From Neostapfia colusana (taxonomy: Eukaryota; Streptophyta; Magnoliopsida; Poales; Poaceae), in NCBI GenBank assembly GCA_030760725.1, contig JASWHV010000012.1:37603652-37667651 (forward strand): 64,000 nucleotides of DNA, given 5' to 3'. The notes under the pieces are model-generated. The model did not search any database. It was not told the origin of the DNA and was given only the letters and a program-made list of their open reading frames with translations. Shown here piece after piece: positions 32,339 through 43,704 of the stretch. How positions within the stretch are numbered: position 1 is the stretch's first letter; the number at the start of each line of letters is the position of its first letter. The translations under genes and the position numbers were made by a program.

Positions 32339-33636
32339 AAGAACAAGCTCAAGAGGCCATCTACGACGAACTACAGCACCAAGACTTCGAGACGCTTGAA
32401 CAACAAGAACCACGGGAGCAAGGCAAGTGCCCCTTGACCATATTGATCCCATGCTTTGAAACTGTTTTGTTTGCGAAAACTCGTACGCTTGAGTCAACTT
32501 CATGGGACACCCTTTTATAGGAGTTTACTAGTTTTGTTAACCAACCTTGTCGCTGGGAAAGTTGATAAGTCAGGTATGGTCGTTTTTCCTTTTTGCTTCG
32601 CTTAATTTACGGGATACGGGAAGCTGAAATAAAACATGTCTAGCTACTGCACTCATATGAATAATGATGGGATCTTGATGATGTTAATGGGCATGGAATC
32701 GTGGAGATCTAGGCAAGCTTGGTTCGTGAATGTTGCTGGATGAGATGGTGGTACTTGCCGTAGATCTAAGGACCGGTTCATGTGAGAATATGCCAGGAAA
32801 GTAGGGCCACCACAAGGCCAAGTATGGGTGCGGCTTAGCTGATTAATTAGGTGTGTTGCTAGCTTGTTATGGACCGTGGATGGCACGGGAAATGGGAGTC
32901 GAGGAGGACTGCCCTGGGAACTGCATGGCACAAGAGGAGGCCCATGGGTGGGAGAATGGTGATTCGAGCCTGCCGGTGAAACCTCAGTGAGTCCATACAT
33001 CTAGTAGCCTCTTTGTAAAGGCTATTTTGTGATCTCTTGGCCATACACCGACGCTTGTGTACTGGTATAATGGAGGTTCTGCAGTCACCGACGGGTGACG
33101 AAATAACGAACTTGTGGGTAAAGTGGTGCCACCTCTGCAGAGTGTAAAACTATCATGATAGCCGTGCTTCCGGTCACAAGCACCTAGCCAACTTCCATGA
33201 TTAGAGGGAAAACTTGGGATAGATATTCGGTATGGTCATTGGGATTGGTTTTGGGACTGTTTTTAGTCATGACAATGAATTTGGTTTCGGTTATATGAAA
33301 ATAAGATGGGTATGAATATTTATGAGTATGAGATGAACTTAAGAAAGATTATTGGCTGAATGAGACTTGATAAGTGGTGAAATGATGATGAGAAAAATGT
33401 TGCTGAATTACTTGGTCATGTTGGGATAAATTTTACTTATAAATAGTTGGTGTTTTTATCAAGTTTATGAAATAAAATTTGCTTGCTGCAATGAGCCTTT
33501 TTATTTCCTACCTTGTTGTAAGCTACATGTCATACTTTTCCCGCACTTGCTGAGTACGACATGTACTCACCCTTGCATTATCACATAATCATCAACAACA
33601 GGAGAAGAGTACTTCGAGGACCATGTGGAGTACTAG
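32339..33636 (+). other. Candidate spliced frame in LTR G (exons 32339-32422 and 33602-33636)
   Basis: An 84-bp exon follows GTGAGTAG and ends GAGCAAG before GCAAGT. The intron 32423-33601 ends AACAACAG. The terminal exon reads GEEYFEDHVEY to TAG 33634-33636 in phase 1, with AATAAA at 33768. It is the same architecture as LTR E. In the G 3' LTR the exon (44291-44374) has a TAG, a lost acceptor (GTAT) and a weakened donor (GCATGT). Confidence 0.4.
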
Positions 33637-33906
33637 GCGTGCGAACTACCGTCAACATGCCTGTGGAGTCGAAGATGGAGCCTGCTGTCTTTAGTCACTT
33701 TCCGCTGTCGTTTAGAGTCTTCCGCTGCAAGAATAATATAGACATTCATGAGACATTCAGTCATTGTAATAAAGTACTTAAACACTATTTGTATGTGGTT
33801 ACATTCTGAATTCAATTTGTGGAATACATGTGTATGTGTGATGATGAACATACTGGGCACACATATGCATTCACTTGGTTCTATTTTTGGAACCGGGTGT
33901 CACAGA

Positions 33907-33922
33907 TTGGTATCAGAGCCAC
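33907..33922 (+). promoter_or_regulatory. Primer-binding site, gypsy G
   Basis: TTGGTATCAGAGCCAC begins two bases after the LTR end and complements initiator Met-tRNA. Confidence 0.93.
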
Positions 33923-34174
33923 GTTTACTGTAGGACACAAGCCTAGGTAGAATGTTCACTCTAAAACACATAAGTACACCCCTCTAAACTGCTAGTTTCA
34001 AAAATTGCTTGCTGCTGCACTTTACTTGTCAATTCAGCCACCGCAAAGTGCTATTTTCAGCCCCTCCTTTTCTCTTCTTTTGGACAGCAACACCTTTGCT
34101 TTCTTGCTCCATAGTTTCTGAAGTTTTGGGAGTTATTTCCTCCTTCTCTAAGGTTTCTAATGTCTTATTTATAG

Positions 34175-35149
34175 ATGCCGGTGACCAGGAGCACAGCACG
34201 CATAAGAGCTCGTCCACCACCACGTGGGAGTGCTCTTAACCCCATTGAGGTGTCCGATGGACCATATTGGGAGGAAGTGAAGACGGAACATCATGATGAA
34301 AATGAAGTCAATAGCTACATGCATGAAGAAGAGGATCCAGAAGAGGTGGAACCATTTGAAGACGATATGGAAGATGATCCACAAGAATGGCATTGGTACG
34401 CATCTCAGGAGGAGTTTCACATGGGCTTACACCCCGTGGAGCCTCATGAAGCTATGGCGGGAGGAGATGAACCCGAGGAGGAGCCACCCCTTGCTGAGAC
34501 CAATAATGAAGGTGATGAATGGGCCAACCATTCAGTTAAAGAATTTCGGTCCGATGGAATGGAAGGAGGACACACATCCAGGGAGCTCAAAGAATTTCTG
34601 GATTGCTGCAGTTTATACCCGGAGTATCTCCTCAAGAAAGTCCCTCGTCGCGGACGTGAAGAGTGGAAGGATGATGTAACCATCCTATATAACGGTAGGG
34701 TATTCACTCGGCACTTCACACCCACATGGAGAGCTACAAGGGTAGAAGCTATTGATGATGCTGCATGGGAAGCACTCACCAGACTGTGCTACGCCTTCCA
34801 TGAGCAGCTTGAGGGCACCACTTTTGAGCTGCACCCGTGTCGGAAGAGTGATACAAGGGAGATCATTGAACCCCATGTAATAGCTCTTTCTAACCCACAA
34901 GCTGCTGACAAGTCTCAGAGGTTGTTCGTGGAGTTAGGAAACTGCTATGCAAGCGCACAAGAAAAGATCTGCTACCTCCGCAAGAAGATATATTTGCTGG
35001 AGAAACAAGAGGTGACTCGTGCCAATGCGGGAGCAAATGGAGCACCAGCGTCATCTAACCCTACATGGACTGCCGACTCACCATGGCGTGCGCCCATGTA
35101 TGGACCACCCCCGTCACATGGCGAGAACAGCACGGGTTCACATGATTAA
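34175..35149 (+). CDS. Pre-gag ORF of gypsy G, function unknown
   Basis: A 324-codon frame without a stop in the leader between primer site and gag, in an element whose gag-pol has about ten lesions. Residues 1-28 are basic and Pro-rich (RSTARIRARPPPRG). About 30-125 are strongly acidic with Trp and Tyr (EEEDPEEVEPFEDDMEDD). About 140-240 form a globular-looking segment (LYNGRVFTRHFTPTW). About 250-290 are Leu/Lys/Glu-rich with likely coiled-coil character (CYLRKKIYLLEKQE). The tail is Ala/Pro/Ser-rich and disordered. There are no zinc knuckles, membrane segments or signal peptide. The ATG follows TTATTTATAG, which resembles a 3' splice site. I do not recognise the family. Extra pre-gag ORFs are known in Ogre/Tat elements, but I know of no established role for one in Tekay-like elements. 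Confidence 0.75.
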   Translation: MPVTRSTARIRARPPPRGSALNPIEVSDGPYWEEVKTEHHDENEVNSYMHEEEDPEEVEPFEDDMEDDPQEWHWYASQEEFHMGLHPVEPHEAMAGGDEPEEEPPLAETNNEGDEWANHSVKEFRSDGMEGGHTSRELKEFLDCCSLYPEYLLKKVPRRGREEWKDDVTILYNGRVFTRHFTPTWRATRVEAIDDAAWEALTRLCYAFHEQLEGTTFELHPCRKSDTREIIEPHVIALSNPQAADKSQRLFVELGNCYASAQEKICYLRKKIYLLEKQEVTRANAGANGAPASSNPTWTADSPWRAPMYGPPPSHGENSTGSHD

Positions 35150-35453
35150 GTTTAGGATTCCCATTGAATAAGCTGTAATAGGAACGTTTAAATCGTAGTA
35201 GCTTGAATAGGAGTGGTGTGTTGAACTTTTGTGATGATTGCTTGGTTTGTGTGCTGATGTGAGTTGTGGGACGCTTCGACGAATGTCCACATCCACACAT
35301 AGTGGAGAGATGTGAGATGCTTCGGCACATGTTCACATCCTCATATAGGCTGAAATTAATAAAAGAAGATATTTAGTTCATACACCTTGATGCATATAGT
35401 TTGGGAGATCAATTTAACTTCTATTTTCTATTATACTCTACTCTCTCTCACAG
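35150..35453 (+). other. Spacer between pre-gag ORF and gag
   Basis: About 300 bp, AT-rich and non-coding. It ends in a pyrimidine tract and CAG directly before the gag ATG (CTCTCTCTCACAG), a strong 3' splice-site-like sequence. Confidence 0.6.
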
Positions 35454-36144
35454 ATGGTGAGGGAAAATGCCAGCCATCAAAGGAGGAACGCCCGTGGCAA
35501 CAATGAACCACAAGAGGATGTCAACGTTGAAGTTCCTGAAAATTCTAACCCCGGGGCTGATGCAAAAAACCTTGAACGGTTGATGGCTATGCAGAACCAG
35601 CTCATGCAAACTATGATACAAACGTTGGGACAGCTGCAATCAAACAACAACAACAATCCTAACCCTGTTCCTGCACCCCCACCGCCGGCTCACAACAGAT
35701 TGGAAGAGTTCATGAGGACTAGGCCGCCTACTTTTGCACAAGCTAATGATCCTATGGAGGCTGATGATTGGTTGAAGTCCATGGAAAAGAAGCTTGCTAT
35801 TGTTCAGTGCAATGATCGGGAGAAAGTTCTCTTCGCATCGCATCAACTTATGGGAGCAGCCGCTGACTGGTGGGACGCTCTTTGCAATGCTCATGTCAAC
35901 CAGGAGACTGTCACTTGGGATGAATTCAAGGAGAGTTTCCGCTCTCATTACGTCCCTGCTGGAGTCATGATGCTTAAAAGGCAAGAGTTTGAAGGTCTCC
36001 ACCAAAGAAGGAAGAGCGTGAATGAGTACCTCCACAAGTTCACGCAGCTGTCAAGGTATGCTCCAGAAGATGATAACTCAGATCAAAGGAAGCAATACTT
36101 GTTCATGAGAGAATTGAACAATGAGATCCAAGTTCAGTTGCTTA

Positions 36145-36149
36145 ACAAC
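36145..36149 (+). other. Target-site duplication ACAAC, left copy (solo LTR)
   Basis: Directly precedes the solo LTR and is repeated at 39230-39234. Confidence 0.93.
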
Positions 36150-36437
36150 TGTGACGCCCTCAATTCTCTGGAAAACCACGGAACCGAGAACTGATGCATA
36201 TGTGTGCCCAGGATGTTCATCACACATATACACATCATCCACAAACTGAATTTCAGAATATATATGACCACGAATAACAGAGTTTATTACAATGTCTCAT
36301 GAGTCTTGGACTCATGCTCACAGCGGAAGTCTTAATCTAACAGCGGAAATCTTCTAACTAACGAGGAAGCAATCTAAACAGAAGTGGCTCCATCTCTACT
36401 CCATCCCAACAGGTAAGGTTGAGGACAGATTACACGC

Positions 36438-37820
36438 CTAATGCTCCACTTGGTCTTCATAGTAATCTTCTCCGGTTGCTGATGATGAAATAATAATGCA
36501 AGTTTGAGTACAATGGTGTACTCAGCAAGTGTGGGAAAATATGATATGTAGCTCACAACAAGGTAGGTATAAAAAGGCTCATTGCAGAAAGCAAAGTTAT
36601 TTATCAAAACCATGATAAAACAGCAACGTATCTTTAAGCGAATGTTATCCCAACAGGTACTAAAATACCAATCATACCTCCGTTATGATCATTACCTTCC
36701 ATGTCCCAACCAGACATTAATCAACCTCATTCTTGCTCATGAATACCTTCTCGTATTCGCTACCATCTCACGAATACCATCTCGTATTCGCTACCATTTC
36801 ATCTCATAAACAATTTCGTCTCACACCGACCAACCTCGTTGCCATGACTCAACAGTTATGCAACCCTTCTTATCATCCGGACTCAAGAGTCCCGAAAACA
36901 AAACCAAAACCAAACCTTCCAAAACCATACCCAATAACCATATCCAATAACCATCCCAACTAATCATGGAAGTTGGCCAGGTGCTCGTGACCGTAAGCTC
37001 GGCTATCATGATAGTTTTAGACTCTGCAGAGTTTGCACCTCTTTACCCACAAGTTTGTGATTTCGTCACCCGTCGGCGACTGCAGAACCTCCATTATACT
37101 AGTACACAACCGTCGGTGTATGGCCAAGAGATCACAAAATAGCCTTTACAAAGGGGCTACTAGATGTATGGACTCACTAAGGTTTCACCGGCAGGCTAGA
37201 ATCTCCAATTCTCCCACCCACGGGCCCCCTCTTGTGCCATGTAGTTCACAGGGCAGTCCTCACTCGACTCCCATTCCCCGCCCTTCCACGGTGCATAACA
37301 ATCTAGCAACTTACCTAATTAGTCAGCTAAGCCGCACCCATACTTGGCCTTGTGGTGGCACTGTCATCCTGGCATGTGCTCGCATGAACTGGTCCTTAGA
37401 TCTATGGCAAGTAAACCACCATCTCATGCTACCTCATTCACAAACCCAGTCTTTCCTACATCTCCCTCTGATCCATGTTCATTAAAAACATCAGTTTCTC
37501 ATTATCATTACGAGTGCAGTTAGCTAGACACATCTATCTCGCTTCCCAATCCCATGGACTCAGCGAAGCTTAAAGCAAAAACTATACCCGACTCATAGAC
37601 TTCCCTGGTGACAAGGGTGATTTAACCAAAACTAGTAAACTCCTATAAAAGGGTTTCCCATCATGTTTGACTCAGCACACACACCTTTTCGCAAAACAAA
37701 ATAGTTTCCCAAAACATAGGATCAATATGGTCAAGGGGCACTTGCCTTGTTCTTGCGGTTCCTGTTGCTCAAAATCTTGTTGTTGTAGTCCGTCGTAGGT
37801 AGCTCCCTGAGCTTGTCCTT
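36438..37820 (-). other. Candidate spliced frame in the solo LTR (exons 37820-37746 and 36472-36438)
   Basis: The 75-bp exon follows CATGTATAG and ends GAACAAG before GCAAGT. It is 9 bp shorter than in E and G but still a multiple of three. The terminal exon reads GEDYYEDQVEH to TAG. Its expected acceptor is CCG instead of CAG; an AG six bases upstream would keep the frame. Confidence 0.35.
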
Positions 37821-38312
37821 CTATACATGATTATGCACATACAAGATTTACAACAATCAATATCATGCACAAACTTTAACTAGATGCGATGATGCTTATG
37901 CATGTTAACCCTATGATGCAGTTTAGTTTGTACGTGTTCTTGCATGGTTTGCATGGATTTTATGATGAACAGGGGTTTTCAGATCAAATGCGGGCGTGGC
38001 GATGGTCTTGACTCTAGATCAGACCGATCAACACGTGATATGTTCACGAAAAGCTTCTGTTCAAAAGGAATCAAAGAACAGATGCAAAGAAAACGCGATG
38101 AGGTCGTAAGGTGGTATTGGAGACCTACCTTACATTCTTCTTGGTCTCGGGGTCCTTCTCTGATCAGACAGATCATTGGGGCTCTCTTCCGGCGATCTCT
38201 CTCGACCAAACTCCGGCGATGGGTTTACTCGGCGAGTTGGGGCTAGGGCTCTAAGTCGTCGGCTCAGGAGGTGGAAAAGAAGTTCGTGGTTTCGGCCAAA
38301 GGTTCTGGGTTC

Positions 38313-38320
38313 TATTTATA
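38313..38320 (-). promoter_or_regulatory. TATA box of the solo LTR
   Basis: The minus strand reads TATAAATAGAACCCAGAACC, identical to LTR E over the core. Confidence 0.7.
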
Positions 38321-38529
38321 ATCGGGAGAAGAAGAGTCCTAATCTGATTGTATTTCGAATAAGAGTCCTATTCAGATTGTAGTTGAATCTTAACAACTTA
38401 TCTTTAGTTGATTTGGTGCGGTAACATCGTGGAATTCATGTCGGTTTCCTCTCCGTACCGGTATTCCCATGCATACAGAATCCAAAAAGCGCTCTAGAAC
38501 TCATTACTTCCGCGGTTATGAGCTCCAGA

Positions 38530-39080
38530 AGGTCCACGTGTCCACCGGGGCCTGGTCTCCCCCTTTCCACAGAGACGAGCTCCGTTTGTGCCGCGTGTCA
38601 AGCGAGCGAGACCTCCCTCTCCTTCGGAGGTGAGCTCTGCGTGCGCCACGTATCCTGGCGGTCTGAACCTCCTCTCTATTCGGAGGTGGCTCCGCGCACG
38701 CCACGTGTCAGTGCCGGACCTTCCCTCTCTCCGGAGGTGGCTCCGGGTGTGCCACGTATCCTAACAGCGCCAGACTTCCTTTCTTCTCAGAGACGAACTC
38801 TGAGGTTAACACGTGTCCAACCGTGACGGACCTCCCAGAGATAAGCTCTGGTGGTGACACGTGTCCAATAGAACCGGACCTCTCGGAGATAAGCTCCGAG
38901 ATCGACACGTATCCCGCGCGACTGGTCCTATGATTTCCGCGGTGCCTAGCTCCGAAGGTGACACGTGTCCTGCGGCTGGCCTTGCTTCTCCGTAGAGGCT
39001 AGCTCCAGGGGCAACACGTGTCCCACGGGGTCGGACCTCTCCCCTTTGCGGGGATGAGCTCCGAAGGCGCCACGTGGCCA
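38530..39080 (-). repeat. G-box/hairpin array in the solo LTR, about 11 units
   Basis: Reverse-orientation counterpart of 11530-12215. ACGTG-type cores lie near 38535, 38592, 38647, 38702, 38752, 38809, 38858, 38904, 38961, 39014 and 39070. Two fewer units than in E. Confidence 0.85.
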
Positions 39081-39229
39081 GCGGGCCGCGGGAGTTGTCT
39101 TCGGCGCTCTGGATTTTGCTCTTTTTGGCTATCTTTTTTTTTATTCTTTCTTTTGTTCCCACTTCTTTTAAAATGTTTTCTCTTCATGAAACATGAATAC
39201 ATGCAGAAACCAGAAATGAGGGTGTCACA

Positions 39230-39234
39230 ACAAC
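39230..39234 (+). other. Target-site duplication ACAAC, right copy (solo LTR)
   Basis: Perfect repeat of 36145-36149; the gag sequence resumes after it. Confidence 0.93.
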
Positions 39235-39716
39235 GATTAGGCAAACTTCCAGAAGCTTGTTGACAACGCTATAGTGGTTGAGAGCAAGATCCGTGAGATC
39301 GGGCAAGAGGGCAAGAGGAAGATGCCATACCATCCACAAGGGAGCAATGTACGTCCCCGTTTCATGCCACCAGCTGCACCACAATATGGCTCGTCCGCTT
39401 CTACTTTCCGCCCTGCAAATCCACCTTGCCCTAATCAACCACCGCAGCAACGTCCTGTTATGCAAGCACCTCATATGCCTTTGCCTCTTGCGCCCCGTCC
39501 CAACATGGGCGCCTATGCTCAAAACCAGCCTCGCCCCAACATTCCTGCTGTTTTGGGCAACAAAGCATGCTTTTCATGCGGAGAGGCGGGACACTTTGCA
39601 AGTAAGTGCCCGAAGAAAGGCCTTGGACAGCCGACCAACGCACCAAAACATAACCCACGGCCGAATGGAGGAGCTACGCAAGGTAACGTGGGCAGCAGAA
39701 CTACACTCGTGGCAAC

Positions 39717-40205
39717 ATGAATCATGTCTCCGCTGAGGAAGCACAACAAGGTGAGGACGTCGTGATTGGTATGTTCCTTGCCAACTCCAACCCAGCCACT
39801 GTTTTATTTGATTTCGGAGGATCACATTCATTCATATCATCCAAGTATGTTGCCAAGTATAATCTGCCCATATCACACATGAAACACACTATGTTGGTTA
39901 ATTCTCCCGGTGGAGAGATACGGACTAATATAGTATGTCCGAAAGTAAACCTTAAAATAAGGGGGGTAGACTTTCTTGCCTACCTTATTGTCTTGGATTC
40001 CCAAGGGATTGATATAATACTTGGAATGGATTGGTTAAGAAAGCACAACGGAGTGATTCAATGTGCTGAGAGGAGTGTGCAGTTGACAAATGAGCACGGT
40101 ACTCGTATTGAATTCGAGTCAGCCCGACCGGCGACCGAGAAGGCGGCATTGAACCACGTCGAAGAAGCAATATTGGAAAGCATTCCGGTGGTTCAAGAAT
40201 TTTGA
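39717..40205 (+). pseudogene. Gypsy G protease
   Basis: Retroviral-type aspartic protease with the active site altered: LFDFGGSHSFISSKY, where the family has D-S-G or D-T-G. The downstream ILGMDWL motif is normal. The frame stops at TGA 40203-40205 before RT, and a second in-frame TAA follows at 40254-40256. Upstream the frame extends into TRGNMNHV, out of frame with gag. Confidence 0.88.
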
Positions 40206-41666
40206 GATGTGTTCCCGGAAGAACATCCAGGTATGCCACCTGACCGGGACATTTAATTTGCCATTGATTTAGTACCAGGAACTGCACTTATAGCAAAGAG
40301 GCCGTATAGGATGCCCGCTAATGAACTAGTGGAACTTAAGAAGCAAATTCAGGAGCAGCTAGAAAAGGGTTTTATACGCCCAAGCTCGTCACCATGGGGA
40401 TCCCCCATGCTCTTCGTAGACAAGAAGGACGGGACCCAAAGGATGTGTGTGGATTATAGGTCTCTCAATGAGGTGACGATCAAGAATAAATACCCGCTGC
40501 CCCGTATAGAGGACCTGTTCGACCAAATGAAAGGTGCCCAAATTTTCTCCAAGATTGATCTTCGGTCGGGATATTTCCAGCTGAAGATTAAGCCCTCTGA
40601 CATACCCAAGACTGCATTTCGAACACGGTATGGTTCGTATGAATATACCGTTATGTCTTTTGGGTTAACAAATGCACCGGCATACTTTATGTACCTCATG
40701 AATAAGGTCTTCATGGAGTACTTGGACAAGTTCGTCATGGTTTTCATCGATGATATCATGGTGTATTCGAAAAGCGAGGAAGAACATGAGGAACACTTGA
40801 GATTGACGTTGCAGAAACTGCCAGAGCATCAACTGTATGCCAAGTTCAGCAAGTGTCAATTTTGGCTAAAGGAGATATCGTTCCTAGGCCACATCGTCTC
40901 CAAGGGAAGAGTATCGGTTGATCCCGGAAAAGTGGGAGACGTTTTAAAGTGGAACCAACCGCAGAATGTGAGAGATATTCGGAGTTTCCTTGGGATGGCT
41001 GGATACTACCGCCGGTTCATCAAGGATTTCTACAAAATAGCAAAGCCTATGACTGAATTGCTAATGAAGAGAAAAGCACTTCAGTGGACACCAGTGTGCC
41101 AATAAAGCTTTGAGGAGCTCAAGAAAAGACTAACCACAGCGCCAGTTTTGGTATTGCCGGACGTGAGCAAGAGCTTTGACATATATTGTGACGCATCAAG
41201 ACAAGGGCTTGGATGTGTGCTCATGCAAGAAGGACAAGTGGTAGCCTACGCGTCAAGGCAACTAAAGAAACACGAGCTGAATTACCCCACACATGACTTG
41301 GAACTTGCAGCCGTGGTACATGCCTTGAAGATTTGGAGGCATTATATCCTTGGCCACCGATGTGAGATCTATACGGATCACAAAAGCCTCAAGTATATAT
41401 TCACGCAAACAGATCTGAATTTGAGGCAACATCGATGGTTGGAACTCATCAAGGATTATGTTGTTGGAATCAATTATCACCCCGGAAAGGCCAATGTAGT
41501 AGCTGATGCGTTGAGCCGAAAGGGAGCATGTCACCAACTCACGGTTCGGGAGCTGCCGCCCGAGCTGTGCAAGGAGTTCGAACGGTTACATCTTGAACGA
41601 GATGGAAGTGATAGAACTCAACTCTTTGCTGGAACAAGAGATACGAGATGGCCAAGAAACGGATGA
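40206..41666 (+). pseudogene. Gypsy G reverse transcriptase and RNase H
   Basis: RT motifs: GFIRPSSSPWGSPMLFVDKK, NKYPLPRIEDLFD, FSKIDLRSGYFQL, MSFGLTNAPAYFM and intact catalytic VFIDDIMVYS. Next come the connection region (FLGMAGYYRRFIKDF), a TAA at 41103-41105, and RNase H (YCDASRQGLGCVLMQ, YPTHDLELAAVVHALK, TDHKSLKYI, NVVADALSRK). A frameshift near 41590 leads into integrase. Confidence 0.92.
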
Positions 41667-43014
41667 GGAAATCAAGGAAATCAAGGAAAGAATCCGACAA
41701 GGCATACAAAAGGATTTCAAGGAAGACGAGAAAGGCACGCTTTGGTTAGGGAAAAGGATTTGTGTGCCTAACGTGAAGCACATCCGCGACACATATTAAA
41801 GGAGGTACATGACTCACCTAATTCCATACACACGGCTGTACAAAGATGTACAAGTACCTGAAAACCTTCTATTGCTGGGATGGTATGAAAATGGACATAG
41901 CTGAATATGTTGCCTTATGCGATACGTGCCAACGGGTGAAGGCCGAACATCAAATACCCGCTGGACTGTTGCAGCCATTGAAAGTACCCAAGTGGAAGTG
42001 GGAAGACACCAGCATGGATTTCATTGTTAGATTGCCACGTACTGAATTGGGTTACGACTCTATTTGGGTTATCGTGGACCGATTGAGAAAAACAGCCCAT
42101 TTCCTTCCTGTTAAAACCAAGTACAGCGTTGCACAACTAGCCGAGCTATATATGGAGCAAATCGTGTGTCGCCATGGAGTTCCGAAGAGGATATTTTCAG
42201 ATCGGGGTTCTCAATTTTTCTCTGGGTTCTGGAAGAAGCTGCATGAAGCTATGGGTACCCGACTGGATTTCAGCTCTGCTTATCACCCGCAAACCGATGG
42301 GCAAACTGAGAGGACAAATCAAATTTTGGTAGACATGCTGAGAGCTTGCGCCTTGAAACATGGGCGTATCTGGGATAGGAGCCTGCTGTACACTGAATTC
42401 TCATACACCAACAGCTACCAAGCCAGCTTGAAGATGTCACCTTTCAGAGCATTGTATGGTAGAAGGTGTAGAAACCGCTGTTCTGGAATGAGACCGGAGA
42501 GAGCCATGTGTTTGTACCCGAAGTGCTGCGAGACACCGAGAAGCAAGTCCAAACGATACAAGACAATTTGAAGACTGCTCAGTCACGACAAAAAGGTTAT
42601 GTGGACAATAGGCGAAGAAAATTGACCTTCGAAGTAGGAGATTTCGTGTATCTTAAGGTATTGCCTATCCGAAGCCAATGACAGTTCAACGTCAAGGGCA
42701 AATTAGCACCTCGCCACATCGGGCCATTCAATATTTTGGGCAAGCGAGGAGAAGTAGCCTATCAACTAGAGCTGCCAACGCACCTCTCCGAGTACACGAC
42801 GTGTTTCACGTGTCCCAACTAAAGAAGTGTTTAAGAGTACCGGAAGAACTAGTATCGATAGATGAGCTCGAGCTTCAAGAGGATCTGACCTTCGCAGAGC
42901 ACCCTGTCAAAATTTTGGACGTGAAGGAAAGGGTCACGAGGAACAAAGTAATTCGTTGGTGTAAGGTACAGTGGAGCCATCACACGGAAGCCAAAACTAC
43001 GTGACAGCGTGAGG
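41667..43014 (+). pseudogene. Gypsy G integrase with chromodomain-like tail
   Basis: The zinc-binding end CDTCQRVKAEHQ, catalytic Asp contexts (SMDFIVRLP, FSDRGSQF) and Glu (DGQTERTNQ, GAG 42308-42310) are all present. One-base deletions near 42475 (GRRCR region) and 42795, a TGA near 42679 and a TGA at 43002-43004 (Trp in E) break the frame. The tail ILDVKERVTRNKVIRWCK is chromodomain-like, as in E. Confidence 0.9.
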
Positions 43015-43080
43015 AAGACCTTAAGGCAGAATTCCCTCATCTATTCTCTACTCTATCGAATCTCGAGGGCGAGATTCAGT

Positions 43081-43093
43081 TTAAGGGGATAGG
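43081..43093 (+). promoter_or_regulatory. Polypurine tract of gypsy G
   Basis: TTAAGGGGATAGG directly before the 3' LTR start TTTGTAACACCC. Confidence 0.82.
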
Positions 43094-43162
43094 TTTGTAA
43101 CACCCACAAATTCATTTCCATGCATTGCATACATTTTTCATGTAGAGAAACACTATAAAAGA

Positions 43163-43376
43163 AGTAGAAATGGAGAAAGAACCATAGAAATGGAGAAAAG
43201 AACCATAGAAATTGAGAAAGGACATATAGAAATGGAGAATAGGGCATGGAAATGGAGAAGGGCAATGTAGAAATGGAGAATGGGACATAGAAATTGACAG
43301 GATAATGTAGAAATGGAGAGTGGGACATAGAAATGGAGAGGGGGATGTAGAAATGGAGCAAGAGACATTGAAAGGG
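43163..43376 (+). repeat. 20-21 bp periodic array, 3' LTR copy, 11 units
   Basis: Same unit and count as 31230-31443, with starts near 43165, 43185, 43206, 43227 and so on to 43368. Length and phasing are preserved despite base changes. Confidence 0.85.
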
Positions 43377-43570
43377 TGAGGAATGGGAAAAAGATAGATG
43401 AAAAGAGCTATTTTCAATTTCCCCAAATTCTCCAAATTCCCAATTCCCCAAAAAAGGGGAATTTTCTCCACATTTGAGGAATCCCCCCCATTAGTGTGGC
43501 ACCAAATTAAATGGGGAAAAGTTTGTTAGGATTTAGTTCCAATTGAGTAGGATTCTCCCCTCTCCCCCCT

Positions 43571-43578
43571 TATAAATA
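43571..43578 (+). promoter_or_regulatory. TATA box in 3' LTR of gypsy G
   Basis: TATAAATA followed by GAACCCA, as in the 5' LTR. Confidence 0.65.
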
Positions 43579-43704
43579 GAACCCAAACCCCCCCCTTTTG
43601 GCCTCATCCCCCCTCCTCTCTCTCCTCCCGTCCCAAGTCGGCGACTTGGAGGCCCTAGCCCCCAACTCGCCGAGTCCCCCCCCTCGCCGGAGTTCGGTCG
43701 CCGG

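Larger units (their letters stand above)
31163..33904 (+). repeat. 5' LTR of gypsy G (2742 bp)
   Basis: Bounded by TGTAACACCC and GGGTGTCACA, with the primer site next to it. It contains a 20-bp periodic array, TATA box, 13-bp GC-rich array, candidate leader splice site GAA/GTGAGT (31981), candidate spliced exons and AATAAA (33768). The LTR starts and TATA context show kinship with E. Confidence 0.94.
36150..39229 (-). repeat. Solo LTR of the E family (3080 bp)
   Basis: TGTGACGCCC at the left and GGGTGTCACA at the right, the reverse of the E LTR ends, with a perfect ACAAC duplication and no internal region. Solo LTRs arise by recombination between the two LTRs of one element (established). 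It carries the G-box array (38530-39080), TATA (38313-38320), a leader splice site (GT at 38133-38132) and candidate exons. Confidence 0.95.
35454..39720 (+). pseudogene. Gypsy G gag, split by a solo LTR
   Basis: First part 35454-36149: a Gln/Asn-rich N-terminus with a likely short helix (MAMQNQLMQTMIQTLGQL), then the retrotransposon gag domain (FMRTRPPTFAQANDPMEADD, WWDALCNAH, FRSHYVPAGVM). The second part resumes at 39235 after the ACAAC duplication, with TAG 39238-39240 (probably once Tyr), then VVESKIREIGQEGKRK, a Pro-rich stretch and zinc knuckle CFSCGEAGHFASKC (39568-39609). A frameshift near 39690 separates it from protease. Confidence 0.92.
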
